This document shows, piece by piece, positions 33,116 through 45,261 of a stretch of DNA of 64,000 nt. Each line of letters opens with the position of its first letter. Positions within the stretch are counted from its first letter, which is position 1. Source of the stretch: Mikania micrantha. Lineage: Eukaryota; Streptophyta; Magnoliopsida; Asterales; Asteraceae. Under the pieces are notes generated by a model that searched no databases, was not told the DNA's origin, and saw nothing but the letters and a program-made list of their open reading frames with translations. The stretch covers positions 62,615,433-62,679,432 of the forward strand of contig CM018695.1 of NCBI GenBank assembly GCA_009363875.1, written 5' to 3'. The position numbers and the translations under genes were made by a program.

Positions 33116-36100
33116 TGTGACACCCCGTAAAATCCAGGTCAGCACTTGTTTAATTAAATGATTATTTAAATTATAAATGTATAAGTGGCACTAGAATTAG
33201 TTTAATTTAGTGTGACACGTGGCATTACAAAACGAACACTGACACAAACACGATAATTCGGTGAATTATCGCAACACTCACACATGTGTCTAAGAAAACA
33301 CGAACGTTGGTGAACGTTTAGTACCTCGTGTAACAAAACACTCGAAACCTCACGAAACACTCACACATTGAACTTGGGAGTTCAAACGAATTCGAACTAT
33401 AGTCCGTAAGCGTGAAAACAACGACGAACGGGTCAAATCATTGAAAATGGGCTTATTGGGCTATTCAGGGACCTGTCGCGATACGCGAAGGCCACAAGGA
33501 ATCCCGCGGCGGTACGCGACAGGCGGGCGGGGGAGTTGAATCCCGAATTCCTTCGCGATACGCGGAGAGCATCTGGAGTCCTCTCCGCGGTACGCGACGA
33601 AGCCAACACGCAAAATCTTAAAAAATCAAGATCATTATGCCTAGTCTAACACTTTTCATCATTTTGCTCGACCTCACACTCCATCCCTCAGTCTATCTTC
33701 CCCATTTTCATCTGTAAACCCACTTGGAAGCCATTGTCAAGCATCTTGGAGCTCAAGATTGGAGATTTGAAGCCCCTCACTCTTAGTAGAAGCTTGAACA
33801 CCACCATCTTCATCTTGTACCTGTCAAAACCCACGATCCAGGAGCTTTAGAAGCTGGTAGATTCATCATCTCAGCCTTTGAAGACACTAGAAGGTAGTTT
33901 CAGGGCTTCAAACACACTTACATAACCCATACACTCACATGCAATGCATTATACCCACATGCAAGCACATATAGTGCACATACACGAACTTTGAATCTGG
34001 GTTTGTTCATTTTAGTATGTATATAGATGATCTAGATTGATTTGGTGACAAATCTTGACGATCCATGATGATGTGTGTTGATAAAATGCATGATTGGTAT
34101 ATAAAATGATGAAATCCTTGCATGCATGTATGATCTACACCTATTTGGATGATTTTGAATGTTCAAATGTGTTACTTGATGATGTTGGAAGATGATAGCA
34201 TGCTTAGATCTTGTTAATATGGTTAAAACTATGATTTTTGATGAACGTTCTATTAATAGTAACTTTGTAGTTACAAGGTGATGATTTGGATGAAATGATG
34301 AACATGCATGTATATAGATATGTTGTTTGAATGATAATATGATGATTTGAAGCTTAGGAATGTGACTTGAATGTTGATTTTGGTCATATTTAGCCAAGTT
34401 ACTATTTTTAGTAACTTGAGGCCTAAATATTGATAAATGGTGATTTTGACTATATGAGCATGATTAGATAATGTTAAAAGGCATAATATGATGTTATGTG
34501 TTATAAAAATGGTCTAGGATTGATTAGAATGGTTATTTGTATGATAATAGTCATAGTTACTATATTTAGTAACTTTTAAAGTTGAAAAGTTGCTAGATGA
34601 TGAATTGATTTAGATTAACATGTTTAAATGATGTTAAATGACTTATTATGATGATATGTGATATGAAAATGAACTAGAAATGTTTAGGATGATCATTTGA
34701 GGTATTTATGTCCTAGTTACTATTTTTAGTCACTTTATTTTTGGAAATATCGATTTATGAACGCTTTGTATGTTTTGAACATGCTAAATGGCTTAGCATG
34801 ACCTAATATGATGATTGTTTCACTAAGTTAAATGGTTTCCGATATCGCACATGCTAAATTTAGAAACTTTCCTTTTTAGGAAACTTTTGTATGCAAACAT
34901 GACTTATATGATTATATGAATTCGTATAACAACGTGCTATGTGTTAACATGATCACGTAGGACTTATCGAGCATGCTAGAACTTTAAAAACGAATGTTTT
35001 GTGAAACTTGCCATAAATGGAAACTTACTATAAATAGTAAGTTGTCCATAGACGCGACTTGCGCGTTTTGCACACGACGAGCACTAACACAAATGCTACA
35101 CGATTTACAACCAACACACGGTTCACCAACGGGTCGTTGACTTGACACGGTCAAACACGATACAAACATGGTCAATGTGGACCAACATGGACTAACATAA
35201 CAACCAAAGGTTGTTGAGCACAAACACGAGCACGAACACGAACACGGTCACTTACACGATGTCACGTAAGCTACACGATATAGGTAGCCCGTGACCGACA
35301 CGTTTACGAAGCAGGAGCTTACACATTATCTGATTACCATTAAGGTGAGTTTACGGCCCCTCTTTACTCTTTTACAAACTTTTCAAATAGGAGGAGAATA
35401 CTTGTTGCATCGAGACAAACATTATTACTTGTACAAACATTTTTGTGTATGCTGGTTTATTAGACAAACATTAAGTTTTGTAATCGTAACAAGCCCTCAC
35501 AAAGTCTTACCGTTAATGTACGAACAACGAGGTGAGTTTGAATGGATCCGTTTGGGTGTGACTAACCCCGCGTGGCACAATGTTGACTAGATGTCATAAC
35601 ACATGAAACTTTGACCTATCTTGCCATGTTATTACGAGACATGGCGGAGGCAAAGACTAACAAGTCTAGTTCGGTAGTGACGCACTGACACTTGGAGCCT
35701 AACATTTGATAAACAACATGAAAACTGATTTCTGAACATCATTTATATATATCAAAACCTGTGAACTCACCAACCATTGTGTTGACACTTTTTCTAAACT
35801 TGTATTCTCAGGTAATTGACAGGAATATGGATTCAGGAAACGCACCTAAGGACTTGAGCGTTAGGATCCACATGCATTTACATTGTGTCATTTGATCAAA
35901 CAATATTTGTTCATGTTATGTAGTTTGAAGCGGTGTAATGTCTAACAACATATTTTCCGCTGCTTAATTAAACTTATCATTTTCCGCTGCAATACTGTTT
36001 AATTTCCGTTGCAAACTATTTTGTTACTTTTATGTCAAATTGGGTAATTGGAAACGCATATAGAGTTGTTCTATATGACATTGAGCTGTGATTCTGACCA

Positions 36101-36151
36101 CGTCACACCCACGTGGACTAACACCACCAGTGGGAATTTGGGGGTGTGACA
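33116..36151 (+). repeat. Solo LTR B, Ty3/gypsy chromovirus type
   Basis: A 3036 bp unit starting TGTGACACCCCGTAAAATCC and ending GGGGGTGTGACA. It has an exact 5 bp target duplication tttag (33111-33115, 36152-36156), so it is a clean solo LTR. Same family as LTR A. It contains the donor-like aag|gtgagt at 35344/35345 and the acceptor-like attctcag ending at 35811. The open frames at 34032-34397 and 35291-35590 are chance. Confidence 0.9.
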
Positions 36152-36937
36152 TTTAGGCCTTTTACTCTTTAGGAATTAGGAAAAAAAACGAATAGAAGCA
36201 GCCAAGTAGAGAACCTCAGAATTCAATTCAAATGGCTCATGGTTGGCGATGCATTTTGTTGGTATCTTCAAGAAAGGCATGGCGGTAGATGGCCGGCGAT
36301 GACTTCGTGAGTTCCTGTAAGGCTCGTGATAAATTGGTTTGACGGCTCATGATAGATTGGTTCGACGGCTTGTAACACATGGGTTTGAACTTCGACGGCT
36401 CGTGTAAGGCAGTAAGTTGTAACACAGATGGCCAGCGAATCGACAATGGATTCTGTTGTTCGGAAGTCGAATAGAGCAAGATTGAGAGAATGAGAGGCGG
36501 CCGACGATGGGGTTAGGGGGTTAATGCCTTCCAAGATGCTTCGTTCCAACAATGGTGAAATGGAAGAGACGTGACGATTCGTTACCTGTGAAGGGGGTGA
36601 TGCGCGTTCACCAATGCCCTAATTTCTCAATTGTGAACTCAGTTGAGATGAATTGTGTTCGTGCGTACTAGAGCGGTAGGGAATAGAGATGCTGATTGCA
36701 TTTGCAGAATTGCAGAGATGGATTCTAGATGGACCAGATCCTCCGCCCCGTTTCATTTTCACAAATCAAGCCCATCGTTTTCTTTTTGAGACAGCCCATC
36801 GGTTCTTTTTAAGATAGCCCATCGATTTTTTTAATATATATATATATATAAGCCCAATTGGTATTTTTATGGGGCCCTATGAATTTTGGGGGCCCTAGGC
36901 GCAGGCCTAGACTACCAAGCCCATTGGGCCGGCCCTG

Positions 36938-37974
36938 CGATGGAGCATGAAAACCTATTGTTTTCAAGACAAAATGCAATATGATGACAGGTAATATAAA
37001 AATTACCAACAGATACTTCTTCTTTCTTGTTTTTCAAGCAAACAAACAAAATTGTAATCAAAACTTTGAATGCCCAAAAAAACCCGGCATCCTGCAAATG
37101 TTGAAAATGGAAAATAGACCAAACGCACACATATATTTCTCAGGAGGAAAGATCAAATAAGAACTTTTTGCCTAAGATATTATTTTGACATATAATATTA
37201 TAATTTAGATATAACATCTTATTTTTTATACTATATATTTATTTTTTTGTAACAGATTCTTTTTTGTGCCATATTTTTTGTGATTTTTGCATTGTATTTT
37301 TGTTTTTGTACTACATATTTATTTTTTTGTAGTAGATTTTTATTTTTTTCTAGCACTAGATTTTTTTATTTTTGTGTTGGATTTTTTTGTACTCTGTACT
37401 GGATTTTTTTTATACTGGATTTTGTTTTTTGTACTGGATTATTGTTTTTATATTTTTATAATGCCACATATCAAACTACTATTGGTTCTTACTTTTCTTA
37501 GACAAAAATACATGTCAAACAACTATTGGTTCATACTCTTCTAATGCAAAAATCACAAATAGTGGATGTTACCCCTATTCCTTAGGTTTCACTAAAGCCT
37601 ACACAATTGAATATGTGAAAATAATAAATCAGGGTTTACCAAAAACCCGAACCGGAACCGGTTCTTGGCTTTGTTGACCGAAACCGAAACCGGTTCAAAA
37701 ATTAAAAACCCGATTTGCGCACCCTATATGGAGCTAACACTCTAATTTTTCCCCACCTTTCATTTACGGCACTGGTCCATTTTAAATCCAAAAATAACTA
37801 CTAAATAGTTCAAAATGAACCATACACATACAAACATATTTCATTAATTTGTTTAATGGTTTAAAAATAAATCACCCAACCCTATGCACTTTATTAAGAG
37901 CAAAAAGTAATCTTTAAGAAGAGAAGCTTTCTTTTTAGTACATAACAAAAGTGCAAGTGACAATAATTGGCTGT
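36938..37974. other. T-rich low-complexity sequence and MITE scraps
   Basis: No gene. About 37200-37470 is degenerate T-rich repeat with 'tactggatttttt' units, which gives spurious hydrophobic ORFs (37280-37544). About 37630-37724 has 'aaccggaaccggttc', a probable remnant of the MITE family at 29407-29692. Confidence 0.5.
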
Positions 37975-37982
37975 ATAGTAAC

Positions 37983-38815
37983 TAGGGGTGTTCATCGAAT
38001 CGAATTTCGAAAAACTCGAATATTTCGAATCGAATGATTTCGAATTTTGAATTTTTTATGAGCATTCGAATTCGATTCGAACTCGAACTCGAAATTTATT
38101 CGAAAAATCCAATTCGAATTCAAAATTCGAATTCGTTTTCAAATTCGAAATCCGATTCTATTCGAATTCGGAATTCGAATTCGATCCGAATTCGATCCGA
38201 ATTCGAATTAGTTTGATTTGAATTTAATTAAAAAATTGTTTACACTTGCTATCTTTATATATTCAAAATATCAAATAATCAAAACCTTTAACATCCAAAT
38301 ATCAAACAATCAACATCTAAGTTGTAACATTAGATATATCATTTAAACTAATAAAATGATAAAAATTTAATATATAATGCCAATGATAACATATATAAAA
38401 CATAAAGTGACAAATAATCAAAATATTAGAAATTAACCAAAATGATCAATTTTTCGAGCTTCACGAGTGATGCTTTTGTTGTGAATGTTTAGGTTTAGTG
38501 TATTTAAAAATGTTAAAATTATGGTTATTTTATAATTAAATTAACATTTGTGTAACAGACTTTCAGTTTTTATAAACTAAAGTAACTAACTAATTAAAAA
38601 GCCTAGTTTTTAAATATAGTAACTACTTGTATATATAAAATAAAAAAATATAGATAATTTAAATTCGAATTTCGAATCGAATCAAATTAAAAATATGAAA
38701 TTCGAAATTCGAGTCGAAATTCGATATTATACAACGAATCGAATCGAATTCGAATGTGAAAATTCGAATCGAATTTCGATTATTTCGAGTCATATTCGAA
38801 AATTGAACACCCCTA
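37983..38815. mobile_element. hAT-type MITE (TAGGGGTGTTCA family), long form
   Basis: An 833 bp element with ends taggggtgttcatcg / attgaacaccccta, flanked by an exact 8 bp duplication atagtaac (37975-37982, 38816-38823). Both arms are runs of ttcgaattcgaat-like sequence that can fold on each other; the middle is AT-rich. Same ends as 1178-1485. No transposase. Confidence 0.85.
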
Positions 38816-38974
38816 ATAGTAACACAAGGTTCATATTTATTTTACATTGAATTGGGATTAGACCATCATGGCTGCAAGAGGGGTTGCAAGTGGACACAAA
38901 CCTATGTGTCGTGTTTGAGTAAAGTCTAGTAATAACCCCAACTGAACCTGTACGAATAAAAGCTTTCTTTTTAG

Positions 38975-39542
38975 CATGGTTGGAGAAATCGCTAGCCGAT
39001 AGTCAGTCGACGAGGTAGGGATTAGGAATTAATCAGGATTAATCAAATTGGAATTTTTATATAGAATTTTTCAAAATATTATATATATACACACAAATAC
39101 ACACATAAATATAAATATAATACATCAAAATTCAAATATATTTCAAATAAACTTGAAGATAATAAACAAAGTACTTAAAAATTTAAACATTAACATAAGC
39201 ATCCTTGGGAGTCGAATGAGACGGATCGTGTGCAGCTTCTTTTTGACAGATCGATCAAAATTTATTTTGGGAGTCGATTGAGACCGGGAAGAAGGAAAAC
39301 CACAATTTCTTTGGGCTTGGACCGAAATTTTTGGCTAAGACATAAAATTATTGTCCGACTGGCCAATTTTTTGCCCTTTTGACCAATTTTTTAACTGTTG
39401 ACCGACTTTTTTGCCCGTGGACCGTTTAATCTGACTTCCCCGACTTGCTCCGACTAGCGATTTTGAACCGACTAGGTTAAATTTAATAGGTATAGGGCTG
39501 ACTAGCGATTACTCCCCAATTAATTTCGATTTTTACAACAAT
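38975..39542. mobile_element. MULE-like MITE ('aaatcgctag' ends)
   Basis: A 568 bp element inserted into copy 2 of the local duplication. Ends are catggttggagaaatcg and, reversed, attgttgtaaaaatcg (12 of 16 match). Flanks are tctttttag and gcttcttag (7 of 9 match), suggesting a 9 bp Mutator-type duplication. The interior has 'gactagcgatt' on both sides in opposite orientations and 'ttttttgacc' runs. Non-coding. Confidence 0.45.
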
Positions 39543-39730
39543 GCTTCTTAGTACAAAGCAAAATTGTAAGTGACAATATGTGGCTGTATCATAATATGAG
39601 GCTCATATATATTTTTTACATTTAAGTATTAGGATTAGACCATCATGGTAGTAACAGATGTTGCAAGTGAACATAAATATGTGTGTTGTATCCAACTAAA
39701 CTCAAGCAATGACCATAGCTAATAAAAAGC

Positions 39731-40572
39731 AAGATACTGAAACTGTAAACTATAACCTCGAAATTACATCTTCTTTTTTCAAATAAAAAGAACAACCTCA
39801 AAACCACAACCAAAATGCCCCAAATAGCTTAACAACATTATACATTATATGATCTAAACAACTTACATAGAACGAAGACTACCATGTTCTAACATGTGAT
39901 CTGTGTTGGATAATCAGAGAACAACAACAAACATGCATTAATCAAAAACTCACTCTGAAATTATGAAGCTCAGATCAATGGTAACATCAAAGCAAAAGGA
40001 TTAAACCGTCACGACTGCAATAGAGGTTGCAAGTGTGCACCTGCCATCATTTGAATCTGCCAAAGCAGACATTCTTTAGATGATGCCAACTTGTCAGTAT
40101 CAACATATTTTCACCTCTTGCACAAATTCTAGGTGTTGATTATTTCAACATCGTGAGCGGATCGTTAATCAGTTCAATTATAATCCATAATAAAAATTAT
40201 AAAACTTACTTATAGGAATCATGACTTTATATTTGATTGAAGATTGTTCCCGTCATGATGCCAATGATCGATGGAAGATCTTAGAGAGAAATTAAATGAT
40301 GATGTTCATGGTGTTCTTCTTTCTCTCAAATGTTATATGACATTTAAAGGGAAATTAACCATATTTATAGTTATGGTTATGTCCATCAAATAACCTTATT
40401 ACAAGTTCTATGTCATTTAGGGAAATTTAATCAAATGATCTGTAGGCCACATGATACGTTATTTCCAACACTAGGCACATATAATTTATGTTGCCAGCAT
40501 ATTCAGGTAAACATAAATGTTGTAGTTAGGGACACAACATTTCTTAAAATTGTTGAAACGAAATAGAAGCTT
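39731..40572. other. Non-coding AT-rich sequence
   Basis: No gene or bounded element is recognisable apart from the weak third copy of the local duplication near 40000-40050. Confidence 0.5.
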
Positions 40573-40577
40573 TATAC

Positions 40578-40961
40578 TGTTGGATATTTTAGAGATATAA
40601 TATTGGGCTCTTTTGTGTGCTTAAATAATGATTATAGGCTTATGTTGTTGGGTAGTTATATCTATATGATGTGAACAACATAAGGAATCTTGTTTTTCTT
40701 TTGTGGTGTGGTCTTTTAGAAAGAACACAGAGAAGAAGGTGACGGTTTCTTATTGTAGAACATCAAAATCCATCCAGACTCAAGAAATCTTTGTCTAATT
40801 CGATAAATCATTTTGAGTAACCCACAAATAGGTTTATGATTCACGATTCAGAGATTAATCAAAGTTGTGTTTACTAAGATTCAAGTAAGTTGTGTTTATG
40901 AAGATTCAAAGTTACAGGTTTGACTTCTATTGTTTGATTCCAATATATGTTATATCCAACA
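40578..40961 (+). repeat. 5' LTR of the deleted copia element
   Basis: 384 bp with 10 bp inverted ends TGTTGGATAT / ATATCCAACA. It is about 30 bp shorter than its partner owing to small deletions (for example after 'gttgttggg'). Confidence 0.85.
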
Positions 40962-41994
40962 AAGATAAACCTATTTGTTGGATTATACATCGTTTATGAA
41001 AGAAACTAGAAATTCATGGTTGCAATTAGAACCCCTAATTCGAAAATTAGGTTTGTTATACAGAGTTTGAAAACCGAATTGGTATTTAATTATATTAATG
41101 GTTCTGTAAGTATATTGGATTGTATACTTTATGTGAAATTAATTGGGAATCCTGAAACTATTAGAGTATTTTAATAAACCGAATTATGTGGCCTGCAATC
41201 TTCTGAATCCTTTTCAGATTTCAATTTGATATTATATGCCTAGGTTATATGCGTAAATGATGTTGAACAATAATCGAAATTTCATTTGTTTTGTAAATTT
41301 GTAATAATTTATTTGAGAATCGTAGACAGTAGAGTAATTCATATGTTGCTCTGTTACTTCTATAAATATTTGGAAAACTAGAACACCGAATAATTGTATA
41401 GAATTTGTTTAGTACATATTTCATGTATGTAAATTCATATGATTACAAAACTTTGTGATTCAGAATTTATTCTTCAAATTTGAAATGGACTATGAATTTA
41501 ATTTAAATAAATTCAATTTGGCCAATTCTATACAAACTCTGTTTGAAATTACAAGAGTTTGAAATAAGATAATGAAATATGGGATAATAAAGTTTAGAGA
41601 CTTACATTAAAGAAACTGGATTTATGGTTCTAGACATACTTCATGTATGTAAATTCAGAGAAGCAAGTAACATTTACATTAAGAATGATCTGTTCAAATT
41701 CACATTTGTAATGCTTCTGTGTTGAGTTTGGTTCTTATAATTGGCCATATTAATATGTTTTTGATAAACAATGTATATTATCAAAATATGAAGTTTCCAT
41801 AAATGTATACATAAGTTCTTTTATTTCTTTGTTGAAATCTTTGAACAAAAGCATATTAAAATGATACTCGGTTTAAGGGCACATGATTTTTGATAATTTG
41901 ATTGTTGATACTATAATTGAGTTGGTGCTTATAATACATTGTTCTTACAATTGCTTATAATTGATTTTCTACCATGGGTTTCTTCTAAACCAAT

Positions 41995-43057
41995 CTTCTT
42001 CTGTTAAAGAAGTGATTATTGTCTATATATAAATATTATGTTGATCTTCGGTACCGACCAATATCAGGTTAATAAGACAAAGAAGTTATTGCCATCCAAC
42101 TTTGAAATGAAGGATATGGGGGAAGCATATGTGATCATTGAGATTAGGATTAAAATGAGTAACAATGGTGTAGTCATGACTCAGTCTCACAATGTTGAGA
42201 AAGTATTAAAGAAATTCAATTATTTTAATTGTTCTCCTGTTAGTACCTCTATAGATCCTAACATCAAACTTATGCCCAATTCAGGTAATCTATTTTCACA
42301 GTTGGAGTATTCTAAGGCAATTAAATGTCTAGAGTGTGCTATCTTTAGTATAAGATCCGATATTGATTATGATGTAAGAAAACTAAGTAGGTATTCTAGT
42401 AATCGAAACTACGTCATTGGCAAGCTATGAACATGTTATTTAAATACTTAAAAGGAACCATGAACTATGGTTTATTTTAATTTTGATTTCCTTTAGTTAT
42501 TCAAGGTTATTTTGATGCAAGTTGGTAACAAATATGGAAGATCATTTTTTACAAGTGGGTGGGTAATCCTACTTGGTGAAGGTGTAATTGCATGTGCATC
42601 AAAGAAAACAAAGTTGCATTACAAACTTGACTATGGAATTTGAATTTATAGCTTAAGCAACAACTGGTAAAGAAGTTGTTTGGCTAAGAAATATGATCTT
42701 TGTGATTCCATTGTGATCAAAACTGATTTCATTAATTTGATAATTTCTATCAGATGCGATAGTGTAACTACCTTGGCTAAGATATACAGTCAAGTGTATA
42801 ATGGAAAGCCTAGACATTTAAGTGTCAAGCATAACATGATTAAAGACTTATTCATTAATGGATTGATATCTGTTGAATTTGTAAGATCAAAACTTAATTT
42901 AGCTGATCATCTAACTAAAATGTTAGGAAGAGATCTCGTGAATAAATCAGCTAAAGGGGATAGGTTTAAAGTCCACTTAAATATCTTATGTCAAGACACC
43001 CAATTCCCATCGAATACAACGTTAGATGCTGAATTCAATGTGGCAAGCTTGTCATAA
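41995..43057 (+). pseudogene. Copia Pol remnant (RT C-terminus and RNase H)
   Basis: Begins just before an IMLIFGTD stretch, the position of the copia YVDDMLIFG active site, whose first residues are lost or altered. It continues as SNFEMKDMGEA and VLKKFNYFNCSPVSTSID in the 42038-42430 frame. After several stops and shifts, the RNase H end reappears at 42680-43057: CDSVTTLAKIYSQVYNGKPR, then HNMIKDLFINGLISVEFVRS and NLADHLTKMLGRDL. RNase H residues between (about 42431-42680) are traceable but contain stops. The polyprotein upstream is deleted. Non-functional. Confidence 0.85.
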
Positions 43058-43493
43058 AGATATTGGAACACTTTAGTTAAATTATCTCAAGGTATGTGTT
43101 CTGACTACAAGATAAAGAAGGTTGAAATTTAATTTCTTAATAATTCATTGATAAATTGCAGTGCAGGTGCAAGAATAATGAACTACCTATAAGAATATGA
43201 AGTTTAGCCTCTTCAAAAAGCTTTGATATATTTTTTGAAGGATTAGGAAACACGCTAGTAAAATATTGTGTCAGGTGGAATTTGGATTTATAAACGAATA
43301 TGTATTAACCTACATGTATTTAAATGGATAACATGGGTTCAATCTATTACGATACCGTGTTATTCTACTATTTGTAACGTGTAATATACTAAAGTGAAAA
43401 TTCAATCCGTAGGATATTTTCATTTATGCATGCGTTTGTGTTTCTTTGAAGATGATTAAATTAATCATTGATATCTCTAAAATGGGGGAGGAT

Positions 43494-43907
43494 TGTTGGA
43501 TATTTTAGAAATATAATATTGGGCTCTTTTGTGGGCTTAAATAATGATTATAGGCTTTTGTTGTTGGGCTATATTTGGTCAGAGATGGTTATATCTATAT
43601 GACGTGAACAACATAAGAAGGAATCTTGTTTTTCTTTTGTGGTGTGGTCTTTTAGAAAGAACACAGAGAAGAAGGTTACAGTTTCTTCTCGTAGAACATC
43701 AAAATCCAAATCCAGACTCAAGAAATCTCTGTCTAATCCGATAAATCATTGTGAATAACCCACAAATAGGTTTATCTGATAGTGATTCACGATTCAGAGA
43801 TTAATTAAAGTTGTGTTTACTAAGTTTCAAGTAAGTTGTGTTTATGAAGATTCAAAGGTACAGGTTTGATTTCTATTGTTTGATTCCAATATATGTTACA
43901 TCCAACA
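43494..43907 (+). repeat. 3' LTR of the deleted copia element
   Basis: 414 bp partner of 40578-40961, with the same ends and several substitutions, so the insertion is old relative to the Sirevirus. Confidence 0.85.
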
Positions 43908-43912
43908 TATAC

Positions 43913-44500
43913 CAGTTGGTGCAAGTAGAAAGTCTAGAGACCCTGAAGGCCATCGGTTGCAGTTCAAAGCAAGACTCTTTAACAACAACTTGTTGAAGGC
44001 CATACAATTGTATTTAACTTCATTATCAATCAGTTTAACACAATCATCACTACTTTTAGAATCCATAAACACCACAACACCACCAAAACTCTTCTTCAAC
44101 TCTGTTGTCTCAATACCCTGCTAATCACCATAAAAATGCCGTCTTCCTCATCAAACTTTACTACACTGACATCATATGTGTATGATCCATCTTGTGCTTC
44201 AACAAAATTCACACAATCCTCATGTATCAACAAATAGACTCCACCACATTACCCTCGTCACTTTTCGCCGATCAATACCATCTATCAGAATTTTCATCAA
44301 ACACATGACAGTCACTAATTTCACCGGCATTTTGGGGGTATTTGGTCGCAACCCCACTTCCCAATTCAACATCAACACATCCAAAAGCAACATTTTCAAA
44401 GCGCACAAGTTTTTCCTCTTTTACATTACACAATCATCCAATTCTTTATCGATCTTTTCTTCAACCCTTTATTATACCGTTGTTCAGAGTGGTTTCTGAC
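43913..44500 (-). pseudogene. Unrecognised degenerate coding fragment
   Basis: On the minus strand two blocks look like decayed protein-coding sequence: 43896-44099 (KKSFGGVVVFMDSKSSDDCV, then KLIDNEVKYN) and about 44220-44408 in changing frames. Codon-like composition and amphipathic pattern suggest former coding, but there are several stops, and the deleted copia element cuts it at 43907. The first block is vaguely like an RRM-type plait domain; I do not recognise a family. It could also be an old retroelement internal region. Confidence 0.25.
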
Positions 44501-44507
44501 ATGGTGG

Positions 44508-44720
44508 TTAAGCGTTGCTATTGTTGGTGGTAGTGTTGTGGTAGATGCACTCTTTCATCGGATCTTGGAGGAGGAGGAGGTTGAAGCCAGCTGTTTGTTG
44601 TGGTAGGGAAGGGTTTGGATGGTGATGGTGATGGCAATGGTTGAAAAGGATGTCACAGGCAGGTTGGTTTCCGGCGGTGGTGGTTAGGCGCTGCCGTTGG
44701 TGGTGGTAGTGTCGTGGCAC
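44508..44720. repeat. Two copies of a 41 bp GT-rich repeat
   Basis: ggtggttaagcgttgctatt (44508) and ggtggttaggcgctgccgtt (44680), each followed by ggtggtagtgt(t/c)gtggt(a/c). They are separated by 130 bases of 'ggtgatggtgatgg' sequence. Non-coding or decayed coding. Confidence 0.6.
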
Positions 44721-44789
44721 CGTTAGAGACGGGATAGAGAATCCAGGCGTGGTTGGATTGTCGACGAAGGTGGTGGTGCGTCTTCGTCA

Positions 44790-44975
44790 ATTGTCTGGAA
44801 CTAAATTAGAAAGTGGCCAAAACTCACGAATTCGAGAGTTTACTTTTCATAAGGCCACCATTTTCTAATATATAGGTAACGTCAATTACCTGGACTAAAT
44901 TAAGAAGGGGCCAACTCTCACAAATTAAAGAGTTTACTATTCATAAGGCTACTATATTTTTAATATATAGATAAT
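44790..44975. repeat. Tandem duplication, about 98 bp period
   Basis: Two adjacent copies, about 44797-44893 and 44894-44975, sharing 'ggactaaatta', 'ggccaa(aa)ctcac', 'agagtttact', 'ttcataaggc' and 'taatatatag'. No gene. Confidence 0.65.
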
Positions 44976-45135
44976 TAACTACATAGATGATACATGTGAT
45001 AAGCTTAGATCGCAGAAATGAATTCTAACATTAAGAAATTACATAAGTGCTCTCAATTGTTTAAAAAATATATAATTAATGGTCCTGAAATGAATATCAC
45101 TTTTTTTTGTTAAGTAGAACCAAAATAACTAAATG

Positions 45136-45138
<3 letters not shown>

Positions 45139-45169
<31 letters not shown>
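45139..45169. repeat. (AT)n microsatellite
   Basis: Uninterrupted AT dinucleotide run of about 15 units. Confidence 0.95.
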
Positions 45170-45172
<3 letters not shown>

Positions 45173-45261
45173 ACACAATAGAGAAAGGTAATGATTACAT
45201 ATGGATAGTAAAATTAATTAAATGAAAATAAAAACTACATAAATAAAAATATTTTTCATTA

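Larger units (their letters stand above)
29962..36937. mobile_element. hAT-like element with CAGGGCCG ends, containing two LTRs
   Basis: Left end cagggccgtctcaaag, then 'caggggccctaggcg'. The right end reads inward on the complement cagggccggccc, then 'gcgcctagggcccc'. Flanks are cggaggag and cgatggag, a 6/8 match compatible with a decayed 8 bp hAT duplication. Inside are a minus-strand LTR (about 30040-32859) and a plus-strand solo LTR with its own perfect duplication (33116-36151). Outside those inserts there is only about 1 kb, with no transposase. The ORFs at 36237-36552 do not resemble a known protein. Confidence 0.55.
37926..39730. repeat. Roughly 200 bp direct duplication, split by two MITEs
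   Basis: Copy 1 is about 37926-37982 plus 38824-38965. Copy 2 is about 38961-38974 plus 39543-39730. They share gcttctttttagta, gtgacaata(a)t, 'ggctgtat', 'aggttcatat', 'gattagaccatcatgg' and 'gttgcaagtg'. Copy 1 is split by the hAT MITE, copy 2 by the element at 38975-39542. A weaker third piece is near 40000-40050. Confidence 0.6.
40578..43907 (+). mobile_element. Internally deleted Ty1/copia element
   Basis: LTRs of 384 bp (40578-40961) and 414 bp (43494-43907) start TGTTGGATATTTTAGA and end CATCCAACA or TATCCAACA, with an exact 5 bp target duplication tatac (40573-40577, 43908-43912). A polypurine tract aatgggggagga precedes the 3' LTR. The 2.5 kb interior retains only the C-terminal part of reverse transcriptase and RNase H; gag, protease and integrase are gone. 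No convincing primer site follows the 5' LTR. Confidence 0.9.

Noticed and set aside
36237..36552. Minus-strand ORFs near the right end of the hAT-like element
   Set aside because: No hAT transposase motif or other domain; two overlapping frames open by chance.
37280..37544. Hydrophobic ORFs resembling membrane proteins
   Set aside because: Produced by T-rich low-complexity sequence.
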